Positions 33,639 through 42,640 are shown, numbered from the stretch's first letter. The stretch is 64,000 nt of DNA from Acidobacteriaceae bacterium (GCA_003139095.1 PLHW01000019.1:10187-74186); one strand, 5' to 3'. Notes: generated from the sequence alone by a model not told the origin. Made by a program: numbers and translations.

Positions 33639-33958
33639 TTGTTTGGAGTTTATCTACGTGACCGTGAACACGCAAGACAAGCTTGATGAAGGCATAGAGT
33701 AAGCTTCACCAGTTGGCAAAAGCAGGCGCTAGCACAAGCTTGCGCTTTTGTTTCGTCTTTTTTGGGACGTATTCCTTTCCGACCTACATTTGGCTGAGAG
33801 CGCGCGTGCCCGGAGGGAACGGCGCAGGCGGAGATGGGGCGCAATCCTGGGGACACAATCAACGATGATTCCGAAGCTGCCGAGCTTTGCTCGGCTGGAC
33901 AGCCGGGGGCGGCTGTCCCCACGCGGGCTGCAGGGGGTGGCTGTCCTTGCAAAAGAAT
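33639..33958. other. Spacer with GC-rich inverted repeat
   Basis: These 320 bases hold no convincing gene. A GC-rich imperfect hairpin (GGACAGCCGGGGGCGGCTGTCC) lies at about 33897-33918 and a related GGCTGTCC follows at 33941-33948. It resembles the other intergenic palindromes but is not the same family. Confidence 0.4.
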
Positions 33959-34435
33959 CTACTGTTCGAACAGGGTGACTTGGCGGGTGTCGGGTGGGAC
34001 GCCTTTGCGGCGGCGGGCTGCTCCTACTACGGCTAAGACGACTACCGACGACAGGGCGGAGCGAGGGACGAAGATGCGCTGGGTGTTGGAGCGGAGGTCG
34101 GGTGGATTGAGGAGGAAACCTTCGGGGGGATTCTGGGTGAGGTCGTTGGGGAGAATGCCTTCGATGATTTCGCTGTCCTTGAATTTTAAGCGCACCCAGA
34201 GGCCCTCGGTGCGGGGGCGGGTGGTGAAGGTTTTGCGGACGAGGGGGTCGGCGTCGGAGAATTCGCGGACGAAATAGACGGCCTTGATATCGCGGAGGTC
34301 GATGGCGACGACGTTGCCGGTGGTGCTGAGGAGTTCGAGTTTGCCGTCGATGACAAAGTTGGCGGGGGCAACGTGACCGTTGATGGAGTCGCGATCGTGC
34401 TTGCGCACGATTACTTTTTTGTGAGTCGAGGACAT
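33959..34435 (-). CDS. Conserved hypothetical protein
   Basis: From the ATG at 34435 the product is 158 residues, soluble, with no signal peptide. It looks beta-rich: KKVIVRKHDRDSINGHVAPANFVIDGKLELLS, VVAIDLRDIKAVYFVREFSD, GLWVRLKFKDSEIIEGILPNDL, GFLLNPPDLRSNTQRIFVPRSALSSVVVLAVVG. This pattern recurs in Acidobacteriota from memory, with no function assigned; it looks somewhat like a PilZ- or SH3-like barrel, but I would not claim it. A longer frame to 34606 has a poor N-terminus and is rejected. Confidence 0.75.
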   Translation of the reverse strand: MSSTHKKVIVRKHDRDSINGHVAPANFVIDGKLELLSTTGNVVAIDLRDIKAVYFVREFSDADPLVRKTFTTRPRTEGLWVRLKFKDSEIIEGILPNDLTQNPPEGFLLNPPDLRSNTQRIFVPRSALSSVVVLAVVGAARRRKGVPPDTRQVTLFEQ

Positions 34436-34784
34436 GAGCGAAGGCGCGTTGGAACAGGATTCACACGGCACCCACACATTCGCAAAAAAGCGCGAATGTA
34501 TAGGGCACCCACCGAAACTCCGGCCTAGAACTCCGGGCCGAAACTCCAGCTTGGATTCTCGCATTTTCGGAAGCAATCCGATAGATAGTGCGTTAGCAGT
34601 AGCCAAACGGTAAACGTTGTGTTATTTTCTGTAGCTTGCCGAATTGCGGATGTTGCTGTATAAGTCTAATGGTTAGAGTAAGTTAGATTCTGCGTATGGG
34701 AAAGCACGGGGAAGAGGCACGTTTGCCTGTGGAAAAGCTGTGAATAAATCCCGAAACCAGCCCCGGCAAGACGATTAGGACGGC
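34436..34784. other. Spacer with palindromic repeat and DnaA-box-like sites
   Basis: No gene is visible in these 349 bases. A copy of the CACCC-TTCGC repeat lies at 34467-34510 (stem ACATTCGC/GCGAATGT). Two near-consensus DnaA boxes, TGTGGAAAA (34728-34736) and TGTGAATAA (34739-34747), lie side by side just upstream of the CCA-adding enzyme. The middle is AT-rich and probably contains its promoter. Confidence 0.45.
34467..34510. repeat. Dispersed palindromic repeat (CACCC-TTCGC type), second copy
   Basis: GGCACCC at the left end, the perfect stem ACATTCGC/GCGAATGT, and TAGGGCACCC at the right end match the framework of the copy at 31757-31790. Confidence 0.65.
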
Positions 34785-36452
34785 ATGGCCGATTACATCT
34801 ACACGTTAGAAACCCGGCTCTCGCCGGATCAGCAAAAGGCAGTCTCAGCGGTGATCGATGCTGCGAAAGCGGCCGGAATGAACGTCTATCTTACCGGCGG
34901 CGCGGTGCGCGACATCATCACGGGCTTCACGATCCGCGATCTGGACTTCACGGTGCAGGGGAACGCGCTGAAGTTGCAGAAGGACTTGGAGCGTGGCGGA
35001 GCGTTGGTGAGCGACGCCGATGACGAGACGCGGTCACTACTCTTGACGTTTCCGGGCGGGGTGCGAGCCGAGATTGGGATGGCGCGCTCGGAACGCTACG
35101 AAAAAACCGGCAAGCCGCCGGTGATCGCACCCGCAACCATCATTGAGGATCTGCGGCGACGCGACTTCACGGTGAACGCGATGGCGCTGTCACTGAATGA
35201 GGGATCGCGCGGGCTGCTGATGGATCCGTTCAACGGCGCGGCGGACATTGAAGCGAAGCTGATTCGCGTGCTGCACAATTATGCGTTTTTGGAAGACCCG
35301 TCGCGGATGATCCGGGCAACGCGGTTTACGACGCGTTTTCACTGGCCGCTGGAAGAGCGGACGCAGGCGCGGTATGAGTCCGGGAAAGAAAACGGATATA
35401 TCGATCACATCCGGAGCAGCCGTATCGGGGATGAGATTGAGCAACTGGCCTATGAGGATGACGCGCTGGGAGTGCTGAAGGCGTATGAGAAAGAAGGCTG
35501 GCTGAAGGTATTGAATCCGCGGTGGAGCACGGCGAAGGTGGACGCGGCAGGACTGAGCGCGCTGACCAAGACGCGGCAGCAGATGAACGAGTTGGGATAT
35601 GCGCCGGATGTGGCGCCGGCGGTGCTGTACTTTTTGACGGGGCGACTGGGCGAGAAAGATGTGGCGGACTTGCGGCGGGCGATTCCGCGCAAGGACCTGG
35701 TGACGGCGTGGAAGGATCTGGAAGATGACGCGCGGGATTTGGCGAAGCGGCTGATGGGGAAGGAAGCGGCGACGCCGTCACGAACGTGGCAGTTGCTCTC
35801 GTCGGCGCGGCCGGAGATGGTGCTGTTTCTGGCGGTGACGGCGCGGCAGCAGGCGGTGACGCAGAAGATCAAAAACTTTTTCACCAAGTGGCGGCAGGTG
35901 CAGCAGAAGATTCCGTTGCCGGAGATGACAGAGTTGCGGATCACGCCGCAGATGGCGGAGTATCCGAAAATTGCCAACGATGTGTTCATGCTGCTGCTGG
36001 ATGGGAAGCTGCGGTCGCGGACGGAGACGCTGAAATTTTTGAAGCCGCTGGCACCGCCGCCACCACCGCCACCGCCGGCTCCGACTAAGCGTGGGCGGGG
36101 AGCGAAGGCTGCGGCAGCGGCTTTGCCTGCGGCTGCGCCGGTTGCGGGCAAGGGAAAGAAAGGCAAAGGAAAGGAAGCGCCGGTGGAAGCGGCTGCGGCG
36201 GCGAAGCCGGCGGTTAAGGCGATTGAGGCTAGTGCGGGGAAGGGGGTGGTTGCGAAGGCGGCGGCTGCACCTGCTGCGAAGGACGTTGCGAAATCTGGTA
36301 AGCCGGTTCAGGCTGACAAGGCGCAGGAGAACAAAGCGGCAAAGCCTGTGGCGAAGAAGGTAGTGAAGCCTGCGGCAAAGGTGACGGCGAAGCCTAAAGC
36401 GGTTGCAAAGGGTAAGGCGGGAAAACCGGCTGGGAAGAAGGGCAAGCGGTAG
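34785..36452 (+). CDS. CCA-adding tRNA nucleotidyltransferase family protein with histone-H1-like tail
   Basis: The enzyme adds or repairs the 3' CCA of tRNA (or adds poly(A)). The 555-residue product has the class II head: NVYLTGGAVRDIITGFTIRDLDFTV at residues 33-57 with the DxD metal pair, RRRDFTVNAMALSL near 124-137, and EDPSRMIRATRFTTRF near 166-181. Neck, body and tail helices run to about 425. From about residue 425 an eight-Pro run is followed by 125 residues of Lys/Ala/Pro/Val (for example KPVAKKVVKPAAKVTAKPKAVAKGKAGKPAGKKGKR, with repeated AKP/KAV), resembling histone H1-like tails. Whether it is a CCA-adding or poly(A) enzyme cannot be told by eye. Confidence 0.88.
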   Translation: MADYIYTLETRLSPDQQKAVSAVIDAAKAAGMNVYLTGGAVRDIITGFTIRDLDFTVQGNALKLQKDLERGGALVSDADDETRSLLLTFPGGVRAEIGMARSERYEKTGKPPVIAPATIIEDLRRRDFTVNAMALSLNEGSRGLLMDPFNGAADIEAKLIRVLHNYAFLEDPSRMIRATRFTTRFHWPLEERTQARYESGKENGYIDHIRSSRIGDEIEQLAYEDDALGVLKAYEKEGWLKVLNPRWSTAKVDAAGLSALTKTRQQMNELGYAPDVAPAVLYFLTGRLGEKDVADLRRAIPRKDLVTAWKDLEDDARDLAKRLMGKEAATPSRTWQLLSSARPEMVLFLAVTARQQAVTQKIKNFFTKWRQVQQKIPLPEMTELRITPQMAEYPKIANDVFMLLLDGKLRSRTETLKFLKPLAPPPPPPPPAPTKRGRGAKAAAAALPAAAPVAGKGKKGKGKEAPVEAAAAAKPAVKAIEASAGKGVVAKAAAAPAAKDVAKSGKPVQADKAQENKAAKPVAKKVVKPAAKVTAKPKAVAKGKAGKPAGKKGKR

Positions 36453-36623
36453 AGGGCCCGCGGGATTGGCGGACGGGGAGAGAACACCAAGAACAACACC
36501 AACGGCGGCGGACAAGAGTGTCCGCCCCACACGAGCAACTTCAAGATCAAAAAAGTCTGCGTTTGGCGATTGGGCGCTTCATTTTGGCGTTTGGCGGCAT
36601 CCAATCGGATATAGAATATTGCT

Positions 36624-37385
36624 ATGCGTCGCCTTCTCACCCTCGCGGCGTTCCTCCTGATTATTGCGATTGTGCCGGTGTGCGCGCAGAGGAGCAGCGG
36701 GCATTCGTCGGGCGGAAGCCATGGCAGCGTGGGCGGTGGGCACGCGAGTTTTGGCGGACACGTCAGTTCGGGCGGGAGTTTTGGCGGGCACGCGGGATTT
36801 GTGGGGCCGGGCGCGGGATATAGCGGCGGGCACTACGGGGCGGGATCGCGGCCAGGGTCGCGGACTTACGGGCACAGTGGCGGCGTGCGCATTCGGACTT
36901 ACGGAGTCAGAAACCGTTTCGGCTACGGGTATCGGTACGGCTATCCGTACGGCTATTCGAACTATGGCTATCCTTATTATGGTTATGCCGGGATCGATCC
37001 GTACTGGTGGTGGGATACGTATCCTTCCGAGAGTGAGGCGCAGCAACGGGCGGAAGCGAACGAGATGAACCAGGAAAATCTGGAGGAGCAGCAGGCGTTG
37101 CGCGAGCAGGACGAGGATGCGTATGCGCGGCCGATGCCGCGGCCCCGGCAGGCGCCAGCGGCTAGCCAGCAGGCGGAGAACGATCCAGCCACGGTGATCG
37201 TGTTTCGGGATCAGCACCAGCGGGAAGTGAAGAATTACGCGATTGTCGACGAGATGCTTTGGATTTTCACGCCGCAGCGGATCGAAAAAGTTCCGCTTGC
37301 CATACTCGATGTTCCAGCCACCATCAAGGCGAACGAGGATCGGGGAGTTGATTTCCGTTTGCCGGAGTCGGGCGAGGGGCAGTAG
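36624..37385 (+). CDS. Secreted Gly/Tyr/His-rich protein
   Basis: The 253-residue product has a signal peptide (RRLLTLAAFLLIIAIVPVCAQ) and a Gly/Ser/His-rich region (about 22-90). A Tyr/Gly-rich region with GYGYRYGYPYGYSNYGYPYYGY and DPYWWWDTYP follows (about 95-135), then an acidic Gln/Glu segment. The C-terminal domain (about 190-250) reads TVIVFRDQHQREVKNYAIVDEMLWIFTPQRIEKVPLAILD, a block that recurs in acidobacterial exported proteins. Function unknown; the layout suggests a surface or envelope protein. A TATAGAAT upstream at about 36610 could be a -10 element. Confidence 0.8.
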   Translation: MRRLLTLAAFLLIIAIVPVCAQRSSGHSSGGSHGSVGGGHASFGGHVSSGGSFGGHAGFVGPGAGYSGGHYGAGSRPGSRTYGHSGGVRIRTYGVRNRFGYGYRYGYPYGYSNYGYPYYGYAGIDPYWWWDTYPSESEAQQRAEANEMNQENLEEQQALREQDEDAYARPMPRPRQAPAASQQAENDPATVIVFRDQHQREVKNYAIVDEMLWIFTPQRIEKVPLAILDVPATIKANEDRGVDFRLPESGEGQ

Positions 37386-37418
37386 GCGAGCCCCGGTTGC
37401 AGCCGCATTTTCCACGTT

Positions 37419-37427
37419 TGTGGATAA
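37419..37427 (-). promoter_or_regulatory. Perfect-consensus DnaA box upstream of dnaE
   Basis: TGTGGATAA is the reverse complement of the consensus DnaA box TTATCCACA. It lies 162 bases before the dnaE start, in the 203-base spacer. One perfect 9-mer is not far above chance in 64 kb, so the call rests on its position. Confidence 0.4.
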
Positions 37428-37540
37428 CTTGGCAGTTTTCCTTTCTGCATTCACCAGTAAAATGAGCGCACGTTTGAAGGAAGCGAGCCAGACGCGCGAT
37501 TTCTGCGTCGCCAGGAACGCGACGCATCGCGCGGCTCGCC

Positions 37541-37584
37541 CAGATCCTTCGCTGCGCAAAAAACGCTTGCTCAGGATGACAACT
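37541..37584. repeat. Dispersed palindromic repeat copy abutting dnaE
   Basis: Read on the minus strand this is TTGTCATCCTGAG ... CGAAGGATCT, the same framework as copies at 821-848 (plus) and 51054-51088 (minus). It ends four bases before the dnaE ATG and contains the only Shine-Dalgarno-like sequence (AGGA, 37573-37576). Confidence 0.75.
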
Positions 37585-37588
37585 AATC

Positions 37589-40500
37589 ATGTCTGAATTC
37601 GTACACCTACATTTGCATAGCGATTATTCGATGCTCGACGGCGCTTGCGACGTTGAAAAATTGGTGGAGCGCGTAAAAGAGCTCGGCATGCCGGCCGTGG
37701 CGATGACCGATCACGGGAACATTTTTGGCGCGGTGCATTTTGTGAACGCGGCACAAAAGGCAGGCGTGAAGCCGATTGTGGGCTGCGAGCTGTACATCTG
37801 CAAGAAAGATGATCACGATATCCGGCGGACGCCGCCGGAGGGCGACACTTACAACCATTTGCTGGTGCTGGCCGAGAACGAGGAAGGCTACCGGAACCTG
37901 GTGAAGATTACGTCGGAGGCCTCGCTGCACGGGTTTTATTACAAGCCGCGGGTGAGCAAGAAATTTCTGGCGGAGCACTCGCGCGGATTGATCGGGCTTT
38001 CGGGATGCCTGAAGGGCGAGGTGGCGGAGCGGCTGACGGAAGGGAAGTACGAGGCGGCGCGGGCGGCGGCGGCGTTTTATAGCGATCTGTTTGGGCGGGA
38101 GAATTTTTTTCTGGAGATTCAGGACCAGGGCCTGGAGATGGAACACCGCATCCATGCGGGATTGTTTCAACTGGAGAAGGACCTGGGCATACCGCTGGTG
38201 GCGACTAACGACAGCCACTACCTTTGCGAGGACGACGCGCACGCGCAGGACGTGATGCTGTGCATCCAGATGGGGAAGTCGATTCTGGACACGAACCGGA
38301 TGAAGTTTGAGGGCAACCAGTTTTTTGTGAAGAACGGCGACGAGATGCTGCGCGTGTTCAAGGACGCGCCGGATGTATTGTCGCGCACGATGGCGATTGC
38401 CGAGCGCTGCAATCTGCGGCTGGAAAAAGTCCCGACGCCGTTTCCGCACTTCGATGTACCGGAGGGATTCACGGCGGACAGTTATTTCGAGCACATTACG
38501 CGGCAGGGATTTGCGCGGCGGATGGAGAGCCTGCGGCGGCTGTTGGAGCAGGGGCGGTTGAAGCATTCGCTGGCGGACTATGAGCAGAGATTGTCGCGCG
38601 AGATTGCGATTATTCAGCAGATGAAGTTTGCGGGATATTTTCTGATCGTGTGGGACTTCATCCGGCATGCGCGGGAGAAGGGGATTCCGGTGGGACCGGG
38701 GCGCGGCTCGGCGGCGGGCGCGCTGGTGGCGTATTCCCTGGGAATTACGAACATCGATCCGCTTCAGCATGAGTTGCTGTTTGAGCGGTTTTTGAATCCG
38801 GAGCGGATTTCGATGCCGGATATCGACATCGATTTCTGCATGAACCGGCGCGGGGAAGTGATCGAGTACGTGACGCAGAAATACGGGCGCGACAATGTGG
38901 CGCAGATCATCACGTTTGGGACGATGGCAGCGAAGGCGGCGATCAAAGATGTGGGACGCGCCATGGACATGCCGTACGCCGACGTGGACCGGATCGCGAA
39001 GATGGTGCCGACGACGCTGAACATCAAGCTGGACGATGCGCTGAAAGAGTCGGTGGCGCTGCGGGAGGCGTACGAGAAGGACGGGCAGGTGCGGCAGTTG
39101 ATGGACACGGCGCGGAAGCTCGAAGGGCTGGTTCGGAATTCGGGCGTGCATGCGGCGGGGGTGGTGATTTCGCCGCGGCCACTGATCGAACTGGTGCCGC
39201 TGCACAAGACGAAGAACGACGAAATTGTGACCGCGTTCGACATGGTGGCGATCGAGAAGATGGGCCTCCTGAAGATGGATTTTCTCGGGCTGACGACGCT
39301 GACGATTCTGGACGACACGCTGAAGCTGCTGGCGCAAGAAGGCAAGCAGGTGGTGCTGGATGAGATACCGCTGGAAGATGAAGAGACGTATCGGAAGGTA
39401 TTTCATCGCGGATTGACGTCGGGCGTGTTCCAGTTCGAATCGCACGGGATGCGAGATGTGCTGCGGCGGTATCAGCCGAATTCGATTGAAGACCTGACGG
39501 CGCTGAATGCGCTGTACCGGCCGGGACCGATTCAGGGCGGAATGATTGACGATTTTATCGAGCGCAAACATGGGCGGCGGAAGATCGAATACGAGTTGCC
39601 GGAGCTGAAGGAAATTTTGCAGGAGACGCTGGGCGTCATCGTGTATCAGGAGCAGGTGATGCAGGTGGCGAACCGGCTGGCGGGATATTCGCTGGGCGAC
39701 GCGGATTTGCTGCGGCGCGCGATGGGGAAGAAGAAGGCCGAGGAGATGGCGGCGCAGCGGGAACGATTTGTGCAGGGGGCGACCGGGAACGGGTATCCGC
39801 CGAAGAAGATTGAGAAGATTTTCGATCTGATGGCGCAGTTTGCGGGGTATGGATTTAATAAGTCGCACTCGGCGGCATACGCGCTGCTGGCGTATCACAC
39901 GGCGTATTTGAAGACGCATTATCCGCTGGAATTTATGGCGGCGCTGCTGACTTCGATCACGGGCGATACGGACAGCGTGGTGAAGTACATCAATGAATGC
40001 CGGGAGATGGGGATAGCGGTGGAGCCGCCGGATATCAACATCAGCGACGCGAATTTTACGCCGCACGAGCAGGCGATTCGATTTGGGCTGGCGGCAGTGA
40101 AGAACGTGGGTGGAAATGCGATCGAGTCGATTGTGGCGGCGCGGAAAAAGCTGGGGCGGAGCTTCCGGTCGCTGTACGAATTTTGCGAAGAGGTGGACCT
40201 GCGGCTACTGAACAAGCGGGTGCTGGAGTCGCTGATTAAGAGCGGGGCGATGGACACGTTTGGGCGGCGTGCGCAAGTGATGCAGGCGCTGGATAAGGCA
40301 ATTGAGCGGGCGCAGAAAACGCAACGCGATGCGGAATCAGGGCAGCACGGGCTATTTGGAGTGTTTGCGGACGAGACGAGCGACGCGGCGATCGATGCGC
40401 TGCCAGACGTGCCGGACTGGGATGAGCAGACGCGGCTGGCGGCGGAGAAGGAAATTCTGGGCTTTTACATCACCGGGCATCCGCTGGAGAAATATAAAGA

Positions 40501-41074
40501 GAAGCTGATCGATTTGAATGCGCTTTCGACGGAAGATATTTGCGCGATGAAAAAGGGGACGGCGAAGGACGAGAATATTACCACTGCGGGATTGATATCC
40601 GGCGTGCGGGTGGCGAAGTCGAAGCGCAGCGGCGAGTTGTGGGCGCAGGCGTCGCTGGAAGACATGCATGGCAAGCTGGAGCTGCTGGTATTCCCCGAGG
40701 CGTATAAAAAGCTGGCGGAGAAAGTGAAGCTGGATGTTCCGGTGCTGGTGCGCGGGGGCGTGCGCATGGAAGAAGGGGCGAGCCCGAAGGTAACAGCGAA
40801 CGAGATAATTGCGCTGGATGATGCGGAAGTGCCGCTGCCGAAGGCGCTGCGCATACGGATTCCGCTGGGCAGGGCGAGCGAGGGTACGGTGGATGCGCTG
40901 CACATTCTGTTCAACGAGCGCAAAGGCGAGGCGAAGGTGTTGTTCGACCTTGAACGGGACGGCGACTTCATGGTGGTGATGGAGGCCGAAGGCTATAATG
41001 TGATGCCAGATCGCAATTTTCTGAATCGAGTGGAGGAACTGTGCGGCCGGGGCAGTGTGCGCGTGATTGGGTAA
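37589..41074 (+). CDS. dnaE: DNA polymerase III alpha subunit
   Basis: DnaE is the catalytic subunit of the replicative polymerase. The 1161-residue product (E. coli 1160) starts with the PHP domain (FVHLHLHSDYSMLDGACDVEKLVE; VAMTDHGNIFGAVHF). The polymerase core has GRGSAAGALVAYSLGITNIDPL near 375-395, the catalytic Asp pair MPDIDIDFCMNRRGEV near 409-424, and LKMDFLGLTTLTIL near 561-574 with the third Asp. ALYRPGPIQGGMIDDFI near 640 and FNKSHSAAYALLAYHTAYLK near 755 follow, then an OB fold near 995-1040 (AGLISGVRVAKSKRSGELWA). It is a DnaE1-type enzyme. accA follows, as in E. coli. Confidence 0.98.
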   Translation: MSEFVHLHLHSDYSMLDGACDVEKLVERVKELGMPAVAMTDHGNIFGAVHFVNAAQKAGVKPIVGCELYICKKDDHDIRRTPPEGDTYNHLLVLAENEEGYRNLVKITSEASLHGFYYKPRVSKKFLAEHSRGLIGLSGCLKGEVAERLTEGKYEAARAAAAFYSDLFGRENFFLEIQDQGLEMEHRIHAGLFQLEKDLGIPLVATNDSHYLCEDDAHAQDVMLCIQMGKSILDTNRMKFEGNQFFVKNGDEMLRVFKDAPDVLSRTMAIAERCNLRLEKVPTPFPHFDVPEGFTADSYFEHITRQGFARRMESLRRLLEQGRLKHSLADYEQRLSREIAIIQQMKFAGYFLIVWDFIRHAREKGIPVGPGRGSAAGALVAYSLGITNIDPLQHELLFERFLNPERISMPDIDIDFCMNRRGEVIEYVTQKYGRDNVAQIITFGTMAAKAAIKDVGRAMDMPYADVDRIAKMVPTTLNIKLDDALKESVALREAYEKDGQVRQLMDTARKLEGLVRNSGVHAAGVVISPRPLIELVPLHKTKNDEIVTAFDMVAIEKMGLLKMDFLGLTTLTILDDTLKLLAQEGKQVVLDEIPLEDEETYRKVFHRGLTSGVFQFESHGMRDVLRRYQPNSIEDLTALNALYRPGPIQGGMIDDFIERKHGRRKIEYELPELKEILQETLGVIVYQEQVMQVANRLAGYSLGDADLLRRAMGKKKAEEMAAQRERFVQGATGNGYPPKKIEKIFDLMAQFAGYGFNKSHSAAYALLAYHTAYLKTHYPLEFMAALLTSITGDTDSVVKYINECREMGIAVEPPDINISDANFTPHEQAIRFGLAAVKNVGGNAIESIVAARKKLGRSFRSLYEFCEEVDLRLLNKRVLESLIKSGAMDTFGRRAQVMQALDKAIERAQKTQRDAESGQHGLFGVFADETSDAAIDALPDVPDWDEQTRLAAEKEILGFYITGHPLEKYKEKLIDLNALSTEDICAMKKGTAKDENITTAGLISGVRVAKSKRSGELWAQASLEDMHGKLELLVFPEAYKKLAEKVKLDVPVLVRGGVRMEEGASPKVTANEIIALDDAEVPLPKALRIRIPLGRASEGTVDALHILFNERKGEAKVLFDLERDGDFMVVMEAEGYNVMPDRNFLNRVEELCGRGSVRVIG

Positions 41075-41253
41075 TATTCGAAGTCTATTGACAGGGCTGA
41101 TGCGGGTAGCGGAAACCAATGCGGCGAGCGGAAAAAAAGAAGAAGGCAGAAGCATCGACGGCCGGCGAAGCGCACCCGGCAATTGCCGGCGCGGAATTTC
41201 TTCTGTCGGTGGTGGAAACGCACAGTACTCGCGGAAACGGAAAAGTTCTCACG

Positions 41254-42213
41254 ATGGATTCTGGAATTAAGGCGCAACAGGAACTCGACAAGATTGAAGA
41301 ACAGATCGCAAAGTTGCAGTCGCTGGAAGGACAGAGCGGCGAGACGCGGCGGCAGATCCAGCAGTTGCACGATCGAGTGAGCGATCTTCGGCGGGAAGTT
41401 TCGTCGCACTTGAATGCGTGGGAGCGGACGAACCTGGCGAGGCATCCGCAGCGGCCGTACACGCTGGATTACGTGGAGCGCATTTTTACGGACTGGAGCG
41501 AGATTCACGGGGACCGCGGATTTCGGGACGATCCGGCGATTGTGTGCGGAATGGCGCGCTTCCACGGGCAAGAAGTGGTGGTGGTGGGACAGCAGAAGGC
41601 GCGGGACGCGAAGCAGCGGGTGTACCGGAATTTTGGCATGCCGCATCCGGAGGGGTATCGCAAGGCGATGCGGGTGATGAAGATCGCGGAGAAATTTGGG
41701 CGGCCGATTCTTACGTTTGTAGATACGGACGGCGCGTATCCGGGATTGCATGCGGAGGAGCGCGGGCAGGGCGAGGCGATTGCGCGGAACCTGCTGGAGA
41801 TGTCGCGGCTGGAAGTGCCAATTATTGCGACGGTGATTGGCGTGGGCGGAAGCGGCGGCGCGCTGGCGATCGCGGTGGCGGACCGGGTGCTGATGATGGA
41901 GAACTCGGTGTATTCGGTGATTTCGCCGGAGGGGTGCGCGTCGATCATGTGGCGGGATGCGAGCAAGAAAGAGCTGGCCGCGGAGGCGATGAAGATTACG
42001 GCGAAGGACATGAGCGAACTGGGATGTATCGACGACATTATTCCGGAGCCACCGGGCGCGGCGCACACCGATCACGCGCGGGCCGCGGAATTGCTGGATG
42101 CCGCGCTGCAGAAGCATTTGTCGGAGATCAAGAGTTTGTGCGTGAAGGATCTGCTGGATACGCGATACGGGAAATTCCGCAAGATGGCGCAGTTCTTCCA
42201 GGTGGAAGGGTAG
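41254..42213 (+). CDS. accA: Acetyl-CoA carboxylase carboxyltransferase subunit alpha
   Basis: AccA with AccD transfers CO2 from carboxybiotin to acetyl-CoA, giving malonyl-CoA for fatty acid synthesis. From ATG 41254 the product is 319 residues, the E. coli length. Family blocks are visible: LNAWERTNLARHPQRPYTLDYVERIFTDWSEIHGDR near 55-90, NFGMPHPEGYRKAMRVMKIAEKFGRPILTFVDTDGAYPG near 127-166, VIGVGGSGGALAIAVADRVLMMENSVYSVISPEGCASI near 193-230. The extra N-terminus of the frame starting at 41119 is not family-like and is rejected. It lies 180 bases after dnaE. Confidence 0.96.
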   Translation: MDSGIKAQQELDKIEEQIAKLQSLEGQSGETRRQIQQLHDRVSDLRREVSSHLNAWERTNLARHPQRPYTLDYVERIFTDWSEIHGDRGFRDDPAIVCGMARFHGQEVVVVGQQKARDAKQRVYRNFGMPHPEGYRKAMRVMKIAEKFGRPILTFVDTDGAYPGLHAEERGQGEAIARNLLEMSRLEVPIIATVIGVGGSGGALAIAVADRVLMMENSVYSVISPEGCASIMWRDASKKELAAEAMKITAKDMSELGCIDDIIPEPPGAAHTDHARAAELLDAALQKHLSEIKSLCVKDLLDTRYGKFRKMAQFFQVEG

Positions 42214-42254
42214 GAACGCGCTCAGGCCGAACGGCCAACCCCATCGAGCTTCTC

Positions 42255-42623
42255 ATGAGTAAGGTCAAGCTTGTTCTTATACTGGCTGCTGTTGCCTTCG
42301 TGGTGATGGCGGGCGAACAGGTTGTGGTGGCGGAATGGAAGAATTGGGAATTTCAGGACGAACTGCATGATCTCGCGTCGCTGTTGGGGCAGCGGATTGG
42401 CTTGACCGACTTGCAGAGCGACGACAATCTTCGCAACGCGGTGGTTGTAAAGGCAGCGCGGCTTGGAATCCAGCTCAGCCCCACGCAAGTGATCGTGCAA
42501 CGTTCGGGTTCGAAGCAAGCGCCGGTTGTCCATCTGGCAGCCGATTATGACGCGATTATCGAGCTGCCGAAATACTCTTTCACGCTGCACTTCACGCCGT
42601 CGAGCACGACAAGAAGTTTCTAG
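42255..42623 (+). CDS. Small membrane-anchored or exported protein, function unknown
   Basis: The 122-residue product from ATG 42255 has an N-terminal hydrophobic segment (KVKLVLILAAVAFVVMAGEQVVV), then a mixed alpha/beta domain (WEFQDELHDLASLLGQRIGLTDLQSDDNLRNAVVVKAARLGIQLSPTQVIVQRSGS) ending in YDAIIELPKYSFTLHFTPSS. It recalls small DUF4845-like anchored proteins, but the match is weak. It lies 41 bases after accA on the same strand and may be cotranscribed. Confidence 0.7.
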   Translation: MSKVKLVLILAAVAFVVMAGEQVVVAEWKNWEFQDELHDLASLLGQRIGLTDLQSDDNLRNAVVVKAARLGIQLSPTQVIVQRSGSKQAPVVHLAADYDAIIELPKYSFTLHFTPSSTTRSF

Positions 42624-42640
42624 GTCAATCTGTGCCAATC

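Noticed and set aside
37607-40066. Open frame of 819 codons on the minus strand opposite dnaE
   Set aside because: Its product is Arg/His/Leu/Gln-rich without domains and mirrors the strong codon bias of dnaE; dnaE is clearly the gene.
41418-42254. Upstream part of the long frame that contains the small gene at 42255
   Set aside because: It overlaps accA in another frame and has no protein-like features; only the part from ATG 42255 is supported.
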